Below, piece by piece: positions 55,796 through 64,000 of a DNA stretch of 64,000 nt. The notes under the pieces are model-generated. The model was not told the origin of the DNA. It worked only from the letters and a program-made list of their open reading frames with translations, and did no database searches. How positions within the stretch are numbered: position 1 is the stretch's first letter; each line of letters opens with the position of its first letter. The stretch lies in assembly GCF_000969905.1 (NCBI RefSeq), contig NZ_CP009520.1, positions 3,224,001-3,288,000 of the forward strand. The letters run 5' to 3'. A program made the translations under genes and the position numbers. The stretch is from Methanosarcina vacuolata Z-761. Lineage in GTDB: Archaea; Halobacteriota; Methanosarcinia; Methanosarcinales; Methanosarcinaceae.

Positions 55796-56063
55796 TCGGA
55801 GCTACTTGTGACCCGAACTACTTTTTCCGTTTATCAGAATTTACTCTTGAAGACAAAATCACAGATAACATATCAGGAAATCAAAGTTATGCTGGTGCAC
55901 CCTGTTGCTTGCATGGGCATGTTTGTGCTACCGCTCTAAATATGGAGTTTAAAGGAACTACTAACCTTTAGAGTTCTGACTGAATAACCTTGACTCCAGA
56001 GTGAAACCGGCTTAATAAAAGATGAAGCAAAATGTTCAGGCTTTGAAAGCCTAATGCATAGGC

Positions 56064-56801
56064 TTATTTTTTCTCGACCTCAAACTTTGATATCTCCAGG
56101 AACCAGTAGCTTCCCCTTAAGACCATTTCACTCTCTATGACCTTTATTTTGTTTTTGAACAACGGGCTGTCAGTAACAAAGGTATGGAATTCCCCGTTTT
56201 CACCACATGGATCGATTGAAGGATTGTGATTTTTCAGGTCGCGTATGAAATTTTCATCTATTTTTCGGCCCAGCCACTCTTTCCCTAGCAAATCGGCTTT
56301 GACGCTGAGCAGGATCACCTCAAACCCAGAATTTATGAGGTCATTTATGATCTGTTCGGAATTACTCTGCCAGAGAGGCATTATTAACTCAAGGCCCAGG
56401 TCCCCGCATATCCTGTCTACGAGTTTTTCGTGTGTGCCGATATGCCCGAAAACAGCCCCGTCTATTTTCTCCCCACTATCCATTAAATTACGGACCACTG
56501 TTTTGAATTCCTGTTCATATGAAACAAAGTCTTTATGGATAAGAGGAATTCCAAGCGCCTCAGACTGTACATAAACCAGGTCAGGACTGATGTCATGGGA
56601 GCCGCGCCTCTGAATTTCCCTGAAGTTCAGGAGATGGGAAACCTCAAAACCTTCCGAGATTGCCCTGTAACATGCAAGACAACCGTCTTTTCCTCCTGTC
56701 CATGAAACAACCACCCTGCCTTTGTCACTTTTGCTTTCATCAATCTTGCTTTCATCGATATTGCTTTCATCGATCCTGGCTGAAGTTGGATTGGTTCTCA
56801 T
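56064..56801 (-). CDS. Dph6-like ATP pyrophosphatase (diphthine-ammonia ligase family)
   Basis: The product has 245 residues. The PP-loop is VVSWTGGKDGCLACYRA at about 33-49. The later GAVFGHIGTHEKLVDRICGD, LGKEWLGRKIDENF and SIDPCGENGEFHTFV match the Dph6/MJ0570 group. These enzymes adenylate a carboxyl group. Dph6 amidates diphthine in elongation factor 2, but paralogues with other jobs are common. The N-terminus carries a tiny repeat, DESNIDESKIDESK. Confidence 0.88.
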   Translation of the reverse strand: MRTNPTSARIDESNIDESKIDESKSDKGRVVVSWTGGKDGCLACYRAISEGFEVSHLLNFREIQRRGSHDISPDLVYVQSEALGIPLIHKDFVSYEQEFKTVVRNLMDSGEKIDGAVFGHIGTHEKLVDRICGDLGLELIMPLWQSNSEQIINDLINSGFEVILLSVKADLLGKEWLGRKIDENFIRDLKNHNPSIDPCGENGEFHTFVTDSPLFKNKIKVIESEMVLRGSYWFLEISKFEVEKK

Positions 56802-56843
56802 CTTCCATATACATGCACAATTTGAAAAAAAGTCTTTTGTTTT

Positions 56844-56975
56844 TCACCGGCTGTCTCTCCGAAATTCCTCAAAACCTGTTAGGCCAAGTTTCTTCCCTAC
56901 ATCAGCAAATATGCCCTTAAGGATTAGTTTGAAAGCACACTTACCCGTAGGCGGAAAAAAGAGAATGAAAAGGAG
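56844..56975 (-). pseudogene. Short C-terminal protein fragment without a start
   Basis: The frame from 56975 down to TGA 56844-56846 reads FFPPTGKCAFKLILKGIFAD followed by VGKKLGLTGFEEFRRDSR. A stop lies just upstream and no start codon is present. It looks like the tail of a lost gene. Confidence 0.35.
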
Positions 56976-57160
56976 TTATAAAGATGCCCTTTATATCAAT
57001 GAAGTGTTAAAACCCTCTTTTTAAATTAAATATGTAATTACATCTGAATTGGAATTAGTTGAGAAAAGATCAGTTGCAGAAGCTAGAATCTATAACGATT
57101 ATTAGGTAAAAAAATTTTAATATAGAATGCCCAACATAATAACTACTGGAGGTTAAAATA

Positions 57161-57331
57161 GTGACCTTTGTGAACGGATATAATTTCACAAAAGTGAAAA
57201 CTTCACATGGGCCTGATATGTACGTCTCCAGATATGGGAAGCTGGTAAAGATCGTTCCATTCAGTCCACAAGTGGAGTTCTCCGACAAATACACCAATGA
57301 CTTGATCCACCAAATCGAGTCAGTGGAGTGA
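57161..57331 (+). CDS. 56-residue protein of unknown function
   Basis: GTG 57161 has a strong GGAGG site seven bases upstream and TATA-like sequence (TTTAATATAG) about 45 bases upstream. The product starts MTFVNGYNFTKVKTSHGPDM and ends in HQIESVE. It is soluble and mixed-charge, with no cysteine cluster or membrane segment. A hairpin plus T-tract follows at 57398. The intact site, start, frame and terminator make it a likely real small gene. Confidence 0.62.
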   Translation: MTFVNGYNFTKVKTSHGPDMYVSRYGKLVKIVPFSPQVEFSDKYTNDLIHQIESVE

Positions 57332-57397
57332 AATAATAGCAAATTTTTCCGACTTTTTCTTTTTGATTCGGACCTATTTTTATGAAAGCCTTTTTTT

Positions 57398-57429
57398 CAG
57401 GCCGAAGCTCGCTCGGTCTGGCATTTTTT
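57398..57429 (+). terminator. Hairpin plus T-tract after the small gene
   Basis: CAGGCCGA and TCGGTCTG form an 8-bp stem (one G-T pair) with a 7-base loop, then GCATTTTTTA. Confidence 0.55.
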
Positions 57430-57654
57430 AGACTATTTTCACTATATATATAACTTGTGTTTACCTACATTTTTTATATACAGTTCTTGCTTTCAGGCAT
57501 TTTCAGGAGCTTTCAGCTTAGAGCACCTTGTTTATGAAAGCATTTGTTAACTTTACATAGGTAAAAGAAGTCTTAACAAATAGAAATCCGGTAAACTAAT
57601 CTTCAATTATAGGGAAAAGAATAAATGTTAGAAACTAAGGAAAACCATCAAGTT

Positions 57655-57842
57655 GCTCCGGAAATAAGAAAAATCAATAAATTGATCCAAAAGAGAAAAT
57701 AAAGTCGATATATTAATTAAAAATGAAAATTAAAGTTGATAAATTGGTTAAAAATAGAAATAAAAGTCAATAACTTGATACAAAAAAGAAATGAAAGTCG
57801 ATAATTTGATCCAAAAGAGAAAGGAAAGTTGATAAATTGATC
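57655..57842. repeat. About 30-bp tandem repeat, 6 copies, running into the GNAT start
   Basis: The unit is roughly AAAAGAGAAAGGAAAGTTGA then TAAATTGATCC. Copies diverge, and the last one supplies the AAAGGAAAG ribosome site and TTGATC start of the acetyltransferase. Confidence 0.8.
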
Positions 57843-58259
57843 CGAAGCTACAGGAAAACCGACCTTGAAGAAATGGTAAGAATCTGGTATGAAGCCTCCG
57901 TTATTGCCCATTTCTTTATCCCGGCCTCATTCTGGGCTTCGCAAAAGAACGCAATGAAAGAGAAGTACCTTCCACTCGCTGAAAACTTTATTTTTGAGGA
58001 CGAAGGGCAGATTGCAGGATTCATCTCCCTTGTTGGAGAACACGTCTGCGCCCTCTTCGTAGTGCCGGAAATGCAGGGTCAAGGAATCGGCACGGCTCTT
58101 CTCGAACATGCAAAGACCCTGAAAGGAAGGTTATCCCTAAAAGTTTACAGAGAAAACAAGAGTGCACTTCACTTTTATGAAAAGTGCGGGTTTGTGGCAA
58201 CGGGAGAAGAGGTTGATGAGTATACAAGTTGCGTGCAGATTTTGATGAAATGGGAATGA
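57837..58259 (+). CDS. GNAT-family N-acetyltransferase
   Basis: The product has 140 residues from TTG 57837. The GNAT acetyl-CoA motif A is ALFVVPEMQGQGIGTALLEH at about residues 72-91. SLKVYRENKSALHFYEKCGF follows as motif B. Substrate unknown. The start codon lies inside the last unit of the upstream tandem repeat, so repeat slippage could alter its 5' region. Confidence 0.9.
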   Translation: MIRSYRKTDLEEMVRIWYEASVIAHFFIPASFWASQKNAMKEKYLPLAENFIFEDEGQIAGFISLVGEHVCALFVVPEMQGQGIGTALLEHAKTLKGRLSLKVYRENKSALHFYEKCGFVATGEEVDEYTSCVQILMKWE

Positions 58260-58411
58260 AATAGTTTTTTTGAAGAATTAAGGGTTTCAAACGCTTTATG
58301 GCAGGGCAAATCAAAGATAAAAGACAAAAATAAAAAAACTATGGAACTTAATACTTAACTCTAATTCTTAGCAAACCCTTGCGATTGACAAAAAATAGCG
58401 ATCAACACTCA

Positions 58412-58919
58412 TTAGTCAGCGGTTAAGGAATTTTTACTCTTATGAAATCGATTTCGGAACACTATAACTATTCATTAATATATCGATCTCTAAACCTTTT
58501 TCGATTAACATGTAGACCCAAAGCCTGACTTTTATATATAGACCCCAGAGCCTCAAAAGTTAGATTCACTCCGCAGTTTTTCAGTACAATTTTCAACAAA
58601 TTTAGAAAGAATATCCTGGAAATTCTTGAATTTCTGATTAAGTTTTCTGCCTGGTTTTTTTTGCAAGCTTTTCGATGCCGTGAATTACATACTGATGAAG
58701 AAATTAGACAAGTTTGAGAGTAAAGCAATCGTGCCAGTTGCTATCACTTATCGAGATATTTGCTTCGATTTCGTATTTCCGGATCGTATTTTCAAGAGTA
58801 AGGGGAGATTGGAACATCATTGAATAAATTGAACATACATCATTGAATAAATTGAATATATTTGAGTAATATAAAATCCGTAGCAAGAATGGCATTTTTA
58901 ACCCTTAACTGCTGACCAA
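58412..58919. mobile_element. 508-bp segment with inverted terminal repeats, possible decayed insertion element
   Basis: The left end TTAGTCAGCGGTTAAGG (58412-58428) and the right end, whose complement is TTGGTCAGCAGTTAAGG (58903-58919), match at 15 of 17 positions. Both resemble the dispersed 26-bp repeat at 13843 and 42141. The interior has only short frames, none a recognisable transposase. No clear target duplication is seen. The gap 58260-59492 has no other supported gene. Confidence 0.45.
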
Positions 58920-59110
58920 TGCAAAAACATTAAGTCAAAAATATTCAAAATAGGGAAATAAATTGGAAGAAAATGTAGTAACAGCTCCAAACAAGAGATA
59001 ATTTGACAATCTCTAAAACAATTAAGAAAAACTACGAAGAGCCAGAAAAGTAGTTAAATTCCTATTTGCATTATTTAGTGGGAGTAGGTAAAAATGGGTT
59101 ACAGTTATGT

Positions 59111-59270
59111 CCCATATCTCGATAGTTTGAGCACCGAAAGTTTGGACTGCTTTGCAGTTGAACACTTAGTTATATTATTTAGAATATATAGATAAGAATG
59201 GATTAAAGTAGTAGTATATTTCTCGGTAGCTTGAGTATCGATGGTTTTGGATTATTTTGACATCTGGTTA
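59111..59270. repeat. Imperfect direct duplication (about 45 bp, two copies about 105 bp apart)
   Basis: ATATCTCGATAGTTTGAGCA (59117 on) and ATTTCTCGGTAGCTTGAGTA (59218 on) continue in parallel for about 40 bases. It lies in the promoter region of the glycosyltransferase. Function unknown. Confidence 0.4.
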
Positions 59271-59492
59271 GAAAGACTGGACCGTACCTCCAGGCAAATT
59301 ATGTACAGTAGTATATATAGTTGTATTTTTATGAGTATTGGATATTTAAATGGACATTTATATATATTTTAGATATATGCATCTCAAAAAAAATCAGTTC
59401 CAGAATCAAGAAATTATACAGCAGAAGCAATTTATACAGCACATACTCCAGCGTAGTTTTCAGAGTGCGCTGCCCCATTCCAGAGGATATGC

Positions 59493-60443
59493 ATGTCTAG
59501 TAAACCCAATCTATCAATTATAATCCCGGTCTATAACGAAGAGGAAAATATACTGGAATTATATGAGAAACTATGCAATACCCTTTCACTGCCTCACCTA
59601 ATTGAAAAAACATATGAAATAATTTTTATTGACGATGGGTCCACAGATAGTACTTTTGAAGAAATAAAAAAAATAAAAAACTCTAAAGTCAAGATTGTAA
59701 GGTTTCAGAGAAATTATGGAAAGGCTGCAGCTCTGTCCTGTGGATTCAAAAGGTCAAAAGGGGATATTGTCATTACTCTGGACGGGGACCTACAGGACGA
59801 TCCAAAAGAAATCCCCAGGTTTATAGAAAAACTAAAAAAGTATGACATGGTTTCCGGCTGGAAAAACAAAAGACAAGACCCTATTTCGAAAACGCTGCCT
59901 TCAAAATACTTCAACCGGTTAACTCGATTCATAACCGGAGTCAACATTCACGACTTCAACTGCGGGTACAAAGCATACAATAGCTATGTTGTAAAAAATA
60001 TAAATGTGTATGGAGAGCTCCATCGTTACATCCCGGCTCTTGTTTACTGGAAAGGTTACACCGTAGGAGAGATTGAAGTTGAACATCACCCGAGAATACA
60101 TGGAAACTCAAAGTATGGAGTCGAAAGGCTATTGAAAGGATTTCTGGATCTTATAACAGTTACATTTCTTATGATATACAAAAAGAGGCCTCTACACATT
60201 TTCGGAGGCATAGGAATCCTTCTTGGGTTATCCGGAATAATTATATCCGTATACTTAATGGTTTCGTGGGCAACAGGATTAAAAATAGGAGATCGGCCTC
60301 TTCTCATGCTTGGAATCTTACTTACAGTCACTGGGGCTCAGTTTATCTCCCTTGGCCTGATAGGAGAACTGATCACAAACTTGAGAAATAACGATGATTA
60401 TATAATAAAATACGATAGCTATGAACTGGAAAATGGCAGGTAA
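59493..60443 (+). CDS. Family 2 glycosyltransferase with C-terminal TM helices (GtrB/DPM1-like)
   Basis: The product has 316 residues. The GT-A domain starts LSIIIPVYNEEENILELYEK. The nucleotide and metal motifs are IIFIDDGSTDST and VITLDGDLQDDPKEI (DxD), then FNCGYKAY. Two TM helices lie at about 230-255 and 268-292. Relatives make dolichyl- or undecaprenyl-phosphate sugars for N-glycans or surface polymers. The next gene is a GT-C-like membrane protein that could use such a lipid-linked sugar. Confidence 0.93.
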   Translation: MSSKPNLSIIIPVYNEEENILELYEKLCNTLSLPHLIEKTYEIIFIDDGSTDSTFEEIKKIKNSKVKIVRFQRNYGKAAALSCGFKRSKGDIVITLDGDLQDDPKEIPRFIEKLKKYDMVSGWKNKRQDPISKTLPSKYFNRLTRFITGVNIHDFNCGYKAYNSYVVKNINVYGELHRYIPALVYWKGYTVGEIEVEHHPRIHGNSKYGVERLLKGFLDLITVTFLMIYKKRPLHIFGGIGILLGLSGIIISVYLMVSWATGLKIGDRPLLMLGILLTVTGAQFISLGLIGELITNLRNNDDYIIKYDSYELENGR

Positions 60444-60457
60444 AATTGCGTTATTTC

Positions 60458-60514
60458 GGGTTTAATGTTTTACCAGCTCCATAATTTTGGGTTTAATGTT
60501 TTACCAGCTCCATA
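60458..60514. repeat. 26-bp direct repeat, 2 copies
   Basis: GGGTTTAATGTTTTACCAGC then TCCATA occurs twice at a 31-bp period. The rest of the 443-bp gap to 60886 has only a weak 34-codon frame at 60553-60657 (MNKDMPENAGCSF), which I do not call. Confidence 0.8.
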
Positions 60515-60886
60515 GAGACCTTATCCAGATAACTCCAAAAGATAGAAATTAATGAATAAAGATATGCCCGAAAATGCCGGTTGTTCATTTATAACTAATG
60601 GAGATGGTGTTTCAGAAAGTTTTCGAAACAGCCAGAGAAATGACCGGCAAAAATCGTAAATTTTCTACAAAAGATATAGAGTTACTTATGACTCTTATCA
60701 GAGTCTGAACCACTAACTTAATAATACCCTCGAAATTCTATACAAACAAGAGTAATAAGGAATGACGAAGAGACAGAATTAATAATATATAAAATTATAT
60801 GAAATTAATTAGTTAGGTGACGGGTTAGAGGATGATCCCAAATAAACTTGAAAATAACCGAGTAAAATGATTATCGAATTTTACCC

Positions 60887-63100
60887 ATGAGAGGTACAAT
60901 GATATCGGGCACACAAAAATGGCTAAAAAAACACTTAATTGATAGCCAGATATTGAATGATTATAAAAAAAGTTTGAAAGAATATACCAGTGTCTTAATA
61001 CTTTACACTTTACTAACTTTTATACTTACTTATCCTGTAGTTTTCAAGATATGCAATTATATTCCGGGAGGTGGAGACGCATTTCAGTGGATAAGAATAC
61101 TCTGGTATACTCCAGTAGCCATATTCAACCCTGGCCTAACAAACTTAACACACGACTATTTAATATTTTATCCGGATGGAATCCCAGCTTCACCCTTTCA
61201 GTCGGCATTTAATCAAATCCTTTCATACGTGTTATCCAGTATAATAGAAATTCATGTAGTGTATACCATACTATGGTTATTCTCATTTATTTTTGGAGCA
61301 TACGGTACATATCTGCTTGTAAGATATCTGACAGGTGACAGGACTTCTTCCTTCATAGCTGGAATTGTGTTTGCTTTTTCACCGTATCATTTTGTACATT
61401 CACTTGGCCATTTTGGAGCAAATAGTATTGAGTGGATACCTTTCTGCGCCCTATACTTGATGAAAATGTTTAAAGAAGGTGGAGTTCGAAACAGTTTTTT
61501 TGCAGGAATATTCTTTATTCTCGTAGCCATGAGCGACCTTCAATATATGATGTTTATGGGAATTTTCGTGATGTTGCTGTTTGTATATGAAATATACGTT
61601 TTTTTAATAACAGAAAAAAGAGGTTATATAGAAACACTGAAAAGAATATTCTACAAGTACGCCTTATTCGGATTTGTTTCATTTATAGGTATAATACCTC
61701 TCGCCCTGGAAAACATTTTAACAGCTACATCCAGTGATAACTTTTTAAAATTAAATCCCTCTGAAACAGTCACGTATTCAGCTGATTTACTGAGCTTTTT
61801 TCTTCCTTCGGTTTTGCATCCCGTTTTTGGGAATATCATGACAGATATTTATAACAATTTTTCAGGAAACACCAGTGAAAATACGATGTTTATCGGATAC
61901 ACTGTGATTTTACTCTCTTTATTTGCAGCTTATAGACTGAAAGGAAACAAATATGTAAAATTCTGGCTGATAGCTGCCTTATCTTTTTCGATAATCAGCC
62001 TTGGCCCACTTCTTCATGTAAACGGTAAGACCTCGTTTACAGAATTCAATACTACTGTTCCTCTTCCGTATTTAGCTTTGTATTATTTGATCCCATTTCT
62101 GGACAACTGCCGGACATCTGGTAGATTTTTTGTAATTGCTTCGCTTTCATTCGCAGTTTTGCTGGGTTATGGAGCTTCAGAACTGCTAAAATCCAACAGG
62201 ATAAATAAAAAGGCAACTGTAATTGTAATAACTGGTTTGATAATTTTTGAATATTTAGCAGTTCCTGTATCTTTATCGCCTGTCGATGAACCCTCGTTTT
62301 ACAAAGAGATTTCACAGGATAAAGGTAATTACGCATTGCTTGAAATCCCTGCAACTAAAGATTATGTAGCAGGTTCAACCATCATTTATTACCAGACAAT
62401 ACATGGAAAATCCGTCATAGGTAACTGGGCTGCCAGATATCCATCTACTGCAAGAAATTTTGAATTAAATACACCTGTGGTAAGGGAATTAACTTATTTG
62501 CAATCTACTGATGATATTCTGGATCAGGATATAGATCAAGTCGGAACATCAATTTTAAATTATTATAACATCTCGTATATTGTTTTGCATACAAATTATA
62601 TGAATGACACAGAAATTGACTTTGCCGAGAAACTAATCCAAATGAATCTCAATGCGGAACGAAAAACCTATGAAAAGGACTCCCTAATTGTGTACCACGT
62701 CAAAAAAGAGCCTCTAAAATCATTTATGGTCTTAAAAGACGGATGGAACTCACTGGAAACATTAAATTTAGAACCAGCTCGATGGATATCAAATAATGCT
62801 ACAATATTAGTTTATTCGAATAGCTCCAGAAATGCCACACTAAATTTTAATGCACTCAGTTTCCAACGTCCGAGAACTCTGGAGGTTTACAATGGCAAAA
62901 CTCTTCAAGATAGACAAACTATCAGTACAGAACTTTCCAGGTTATCTGTTCCAATTAGCTTAAAGGAAGGCGAAAATCTCATTCTTCTGCATGTGCCAGA
63001 AGGAGCTGATATCCCAAGTAATATTCCAGAGTTAAAAAATGAAGATAGCAGAGAATTGAGCATAGAAGTTCAAAATGTTCGATTAACCGACTCTTCGTAA
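60887..63100 (+). CDS. Multi-spanning membrane protein, GT-C glycosyltransferase-like
   Basis: The product has 737 residues from ATG 60887. ATG 60899, with AGAGGT close upstream, is also possible. About 11-12 TM helices cover residues 30-465. The first outer loop has GGGDAFQWIRILWYTPVAIF with an Asp where GT-C enzymes have their catalytic acidic residue. This is followed by an extracytoplasmic beta-rich domain (about 470-737) with several N-glycosylation sequons. It likely transfers sugar from a lipid carrier, perhaps made by the GT2 enzyme at 59493. The family is not certain. Confidence 0.75.
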   Translation: MRGTMISGTQKWLKKHLIDSQILNDYKKSLKEYTSVLILYTLLTFILTYPVVFKICNYIPGGGDAFQWIRILWYTPVAIFNPGLTNLTHDYLIFYPDGIPASPFQSAFNQILSYVLSSIIEIHVVYTILWLFSFIFGAYGTYLLVRYLTGDRTSSFIAGIVFAFSPYHFVHSLGHFGANSIEWIPFCALYLMKMFKEGGVRNSFFAGIFFILVAMSDLQYMMFMGIFVMLLFVYEIYVFLITEKRGYIETLKRIFYKYALFGFVSFIGIIPLALENILTATSSDNFLKLNPSETVTYSADLLSFFLPSVLHPVFGNIMTDIYNNFSGNTSENTMFIGYTVILLSLFAAYRLKGNKYVKFWLIAALSFSIISLGPLLHVNGKTSFTEFNTTVPLPYLALYYLIPFLDNCRTSGRFFVIASLSFAVLLGYGASELLKSNRINKKATVIVITGLIIFEYLAVPVSLSPVDEPSFYKEISQDKGNYALLEIPATKDYVAGSTIIYYQTIHGKSVIGNWAARYPSTARNFELNTPVVRELTYLQSTDDILDQDIDQVGTSILNYYNISYIVLHTNYMNDTEIDFAEKLIQMNLNAERKTYEKDSLIVYHVKKEPLKSFMVLKDGWNSLETLNLEPARWISNNATILVYSNSSRNATLNFNALSFQRPRTLEVYNGKTLQDRQTISTELSRLSVPISLKEGENLILLHVPEGADIPSNIPELKNEDSRELSIEVQNVRLTDSS

Positions 63101-63375
63101 TTTCAGGGGGTAGTTTGAAATTCAACTTTTTTAATTTTTGATAGGCCATAGGTATCCCCTTCAAATTGAGTGGTCTTCAAATTGAATGGAAATCCTCACT
63201 TTTAATTTTCATTCACTGAGCTTTTTTATCTGATGAGTTGAGCCAGATATGGCATCTCAAATGTACTTACCACAGAAAAAATATAATTAGCCATTTTGTC
63301 ATATTTTAAAAATAATTCCCCCAAACCCTTCAGCCTTGACATTTTATTGTCTTTTCAATTTAAAGTCTTCATTTT

Positions 63376-63612
63376 TTGAAAACTGTAACATATCCAGCCA
63401 TAGTTTTAGTGTTACTGCCCTTAACAGACTCTACCGTTAAGCTTACAGTATATATTCTGCTTTAATGTCTGTGTGTGCAAGATTCTTGACTGTCGAATAA
63501 GTACGTCTCCAAAACTCCATTTCCATGAAGTTGGAGAGCCTGTATTTTTGTCAGTAAGTTGCACTTTCAAGAAGATTTTTATAAGGTTGAAGCAGCTGAA
63601 AAAGCAGTAACA
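63376..63612 (-). pseudogene. Decayed PKD-domain module downstream of the live PKD gene
   Basis: Read on the minus strand in shifting frames it gives KVQLTDKNTGSPTSWKWSFG, then a frameshifted stretch with a TAA, then IYTVSLTVESVKGSNTKTMA. This parallels every block of the intact PKD repeat in 63624-64000. Frame changes and stops show decay. It lies just past the present stop, so the protein was formerly longer by one repeat. Confidence 0.75.
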
Positions 63613-63623
63613 TGTGCCTTTAA

Positions 63624-64000
63624 TTATTTTACGACAATATAGTTCTTTATTGTTTTCGTGTTTGTTCCTGCAGCATTCTTCACTGTTAAGCTGACCGTAT
63701 ATTTCCCTGCCTCATCGTATGTGTATGAAGGATTTTTCTTAATTGAATATGTTCCGTCTCCGAAACTCCATTTCCATGAAGTTGGAGAGCCTGTACTTTT
63801 ATCCGTAAACTGTACCTTCAGTGGAGCTTTTCCTGAGGTTGGAGTTGCAGAAAATGAAGCAACAGGTTTTATTGGAGCTGTTTTTACAGTTATATAGTTC
63901 TTTATTGTTTTCGTGTTTGTTCCAGCTGCATTCTTTACTGTTAAACTGACAGTGTATTTTCCTTCTTTACTATATGTGTGTACAGGAGTTTTAACTGTGG
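63624..64000 (-). CDS. PKD-repeat surface protein, C-terminal part (5' end outside window)
   Basis: The last 125 codons run from the right edge to TAA 63624-63626. They show one full PKD domain (VASFSATPTSGKAPLKVQFT, WKWSFGDGTYS, GKYTVSLTVKNAAGTNTKTI) and the end of another, with an 85-residue (255-bp) period and near-identical YTVSLTVKNAAGTNTKTIKN blocks. PKD domains are Ig-like modules of archaeal surface proteins. No C-terminal anchor is present, so anchoring must lie upstream or the protein is shed. Confidence 0.9.
   Translation of the reverse strand, partial: TVKTPVHTYSKEGKYTVSLTVKNAAGTNTKTIKNYITVKTAPIKPVASFSATPTSGKAPLKVQFTDKSTGSPTSWKWSFGDGTYSIKKNPSYTYDEAGKYTVSLTVKNAAGTNTKTIKNYIVVK

Noticed and set aside
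58468-58895. Two minus-strand frames inside the inverted-repeat element
   Set aside because: No ribosome site and no transposase motif. They may be decayed but cannot be supported.
1-64000. tRNA and rRNA genes
   Set aside because: I looked for the conserved T-arm GGTTCRA-type sequence and cloverleaf context and found none. A dedicated tRNA scan could overturn this.

Overview
The window looks like a chromosomal segment of a methanogenic archaeon of the genus Methanosarcina. It carries archaeal ribosomal protein S8e, two ADP-dependent (archaeal type) sugar kinases, an archaeosine-synthase-like DUF5591 protein, a PGF-CTERM surface protein, a DcmR/MEDS-PocR-PAS histidine kinase and a class II lysyl-tRNA synthetase. 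Genes are spaced by long AT-rich gaps, many filled with short tandem repeats. The species cannot be named from sequence alone.

Layout. 1-12.5 kb is a duplicated exporter locus. Each copy, read right to left, encodes a secreted protein with a C-terminal anchor, then two FtsX/MacB-type permeases. Copy A (3198 to 1) runs off the left edge. Copy B (12063 to 7056) also has the LolD-like ATPase, separated from its permeases by 21 perfect copies of a 19-bp repeat. An intact TetR gene (3484) is divergent from copy A, with three tandem TGAAC-N3-GTTCA-type operators between them. Copy B keeps one such operator and a 22-codon relic of the same TetR gene. A second TetR gene (4393) is followed by a wrecked FAD-oxidoreductase start. 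Also here are an MDR oxidoreductase and a small membrane protein.

12.5-19.8 kb is mostly household genes: an unknown acidic protein, DUF5591, a transaminase-Lrp-S8e group, two small proteins, a thioesterase, an ICMT-like methyltransferase and a 113-bp MITE-like element. 20-25.5 kb is envelope-flavoured: an unusual secreted protein built from Asn-Met-Thr sequons, a potassium-channel-like protein with a non-canonical pore, a secreted KDKC-repeat cysteine-rich protein, an anchored rhodanese and a DUF2769 protein.

26-36 kb has a KefB-type antiporter, Maf, CysRS, a Trypco1-like gene with a probable frameshift, a secreted Lon-like (S16) protease, a bacterial-looking amidohydrolase and a metallophosphoesterase. 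36-47 kb has the large histidine kinase, class II LysRS, a methyltransferase, an 11-repeat HEAT protein and a DUF1016/YhcG nuclease. 47-55.5 kb has an OGG-type glycosylase, paralogous ADP-dependent kinases, the argC-CBS-argJ arginine cluster and a deoxyribosyltransferase-like gene. 56-64 kb has a Dph6-like ATP pyrophosphatase, a 56-aa gene, a GNAT, a GT2/GT-C-like pair and the end of a PKD-repeat surface protein followed by a decayed PKD module. No tRNA, rRNA or CRISPR array was recognised.

The most unusual signals are the duplicated exporter locus with its shared TetR operators and relics, the sequon-repeat secreted protein, the frameshifted Trypco1-like gene beside a secreted Lon-like protease, and the very high density of locus-specific intergenic minisatellites.
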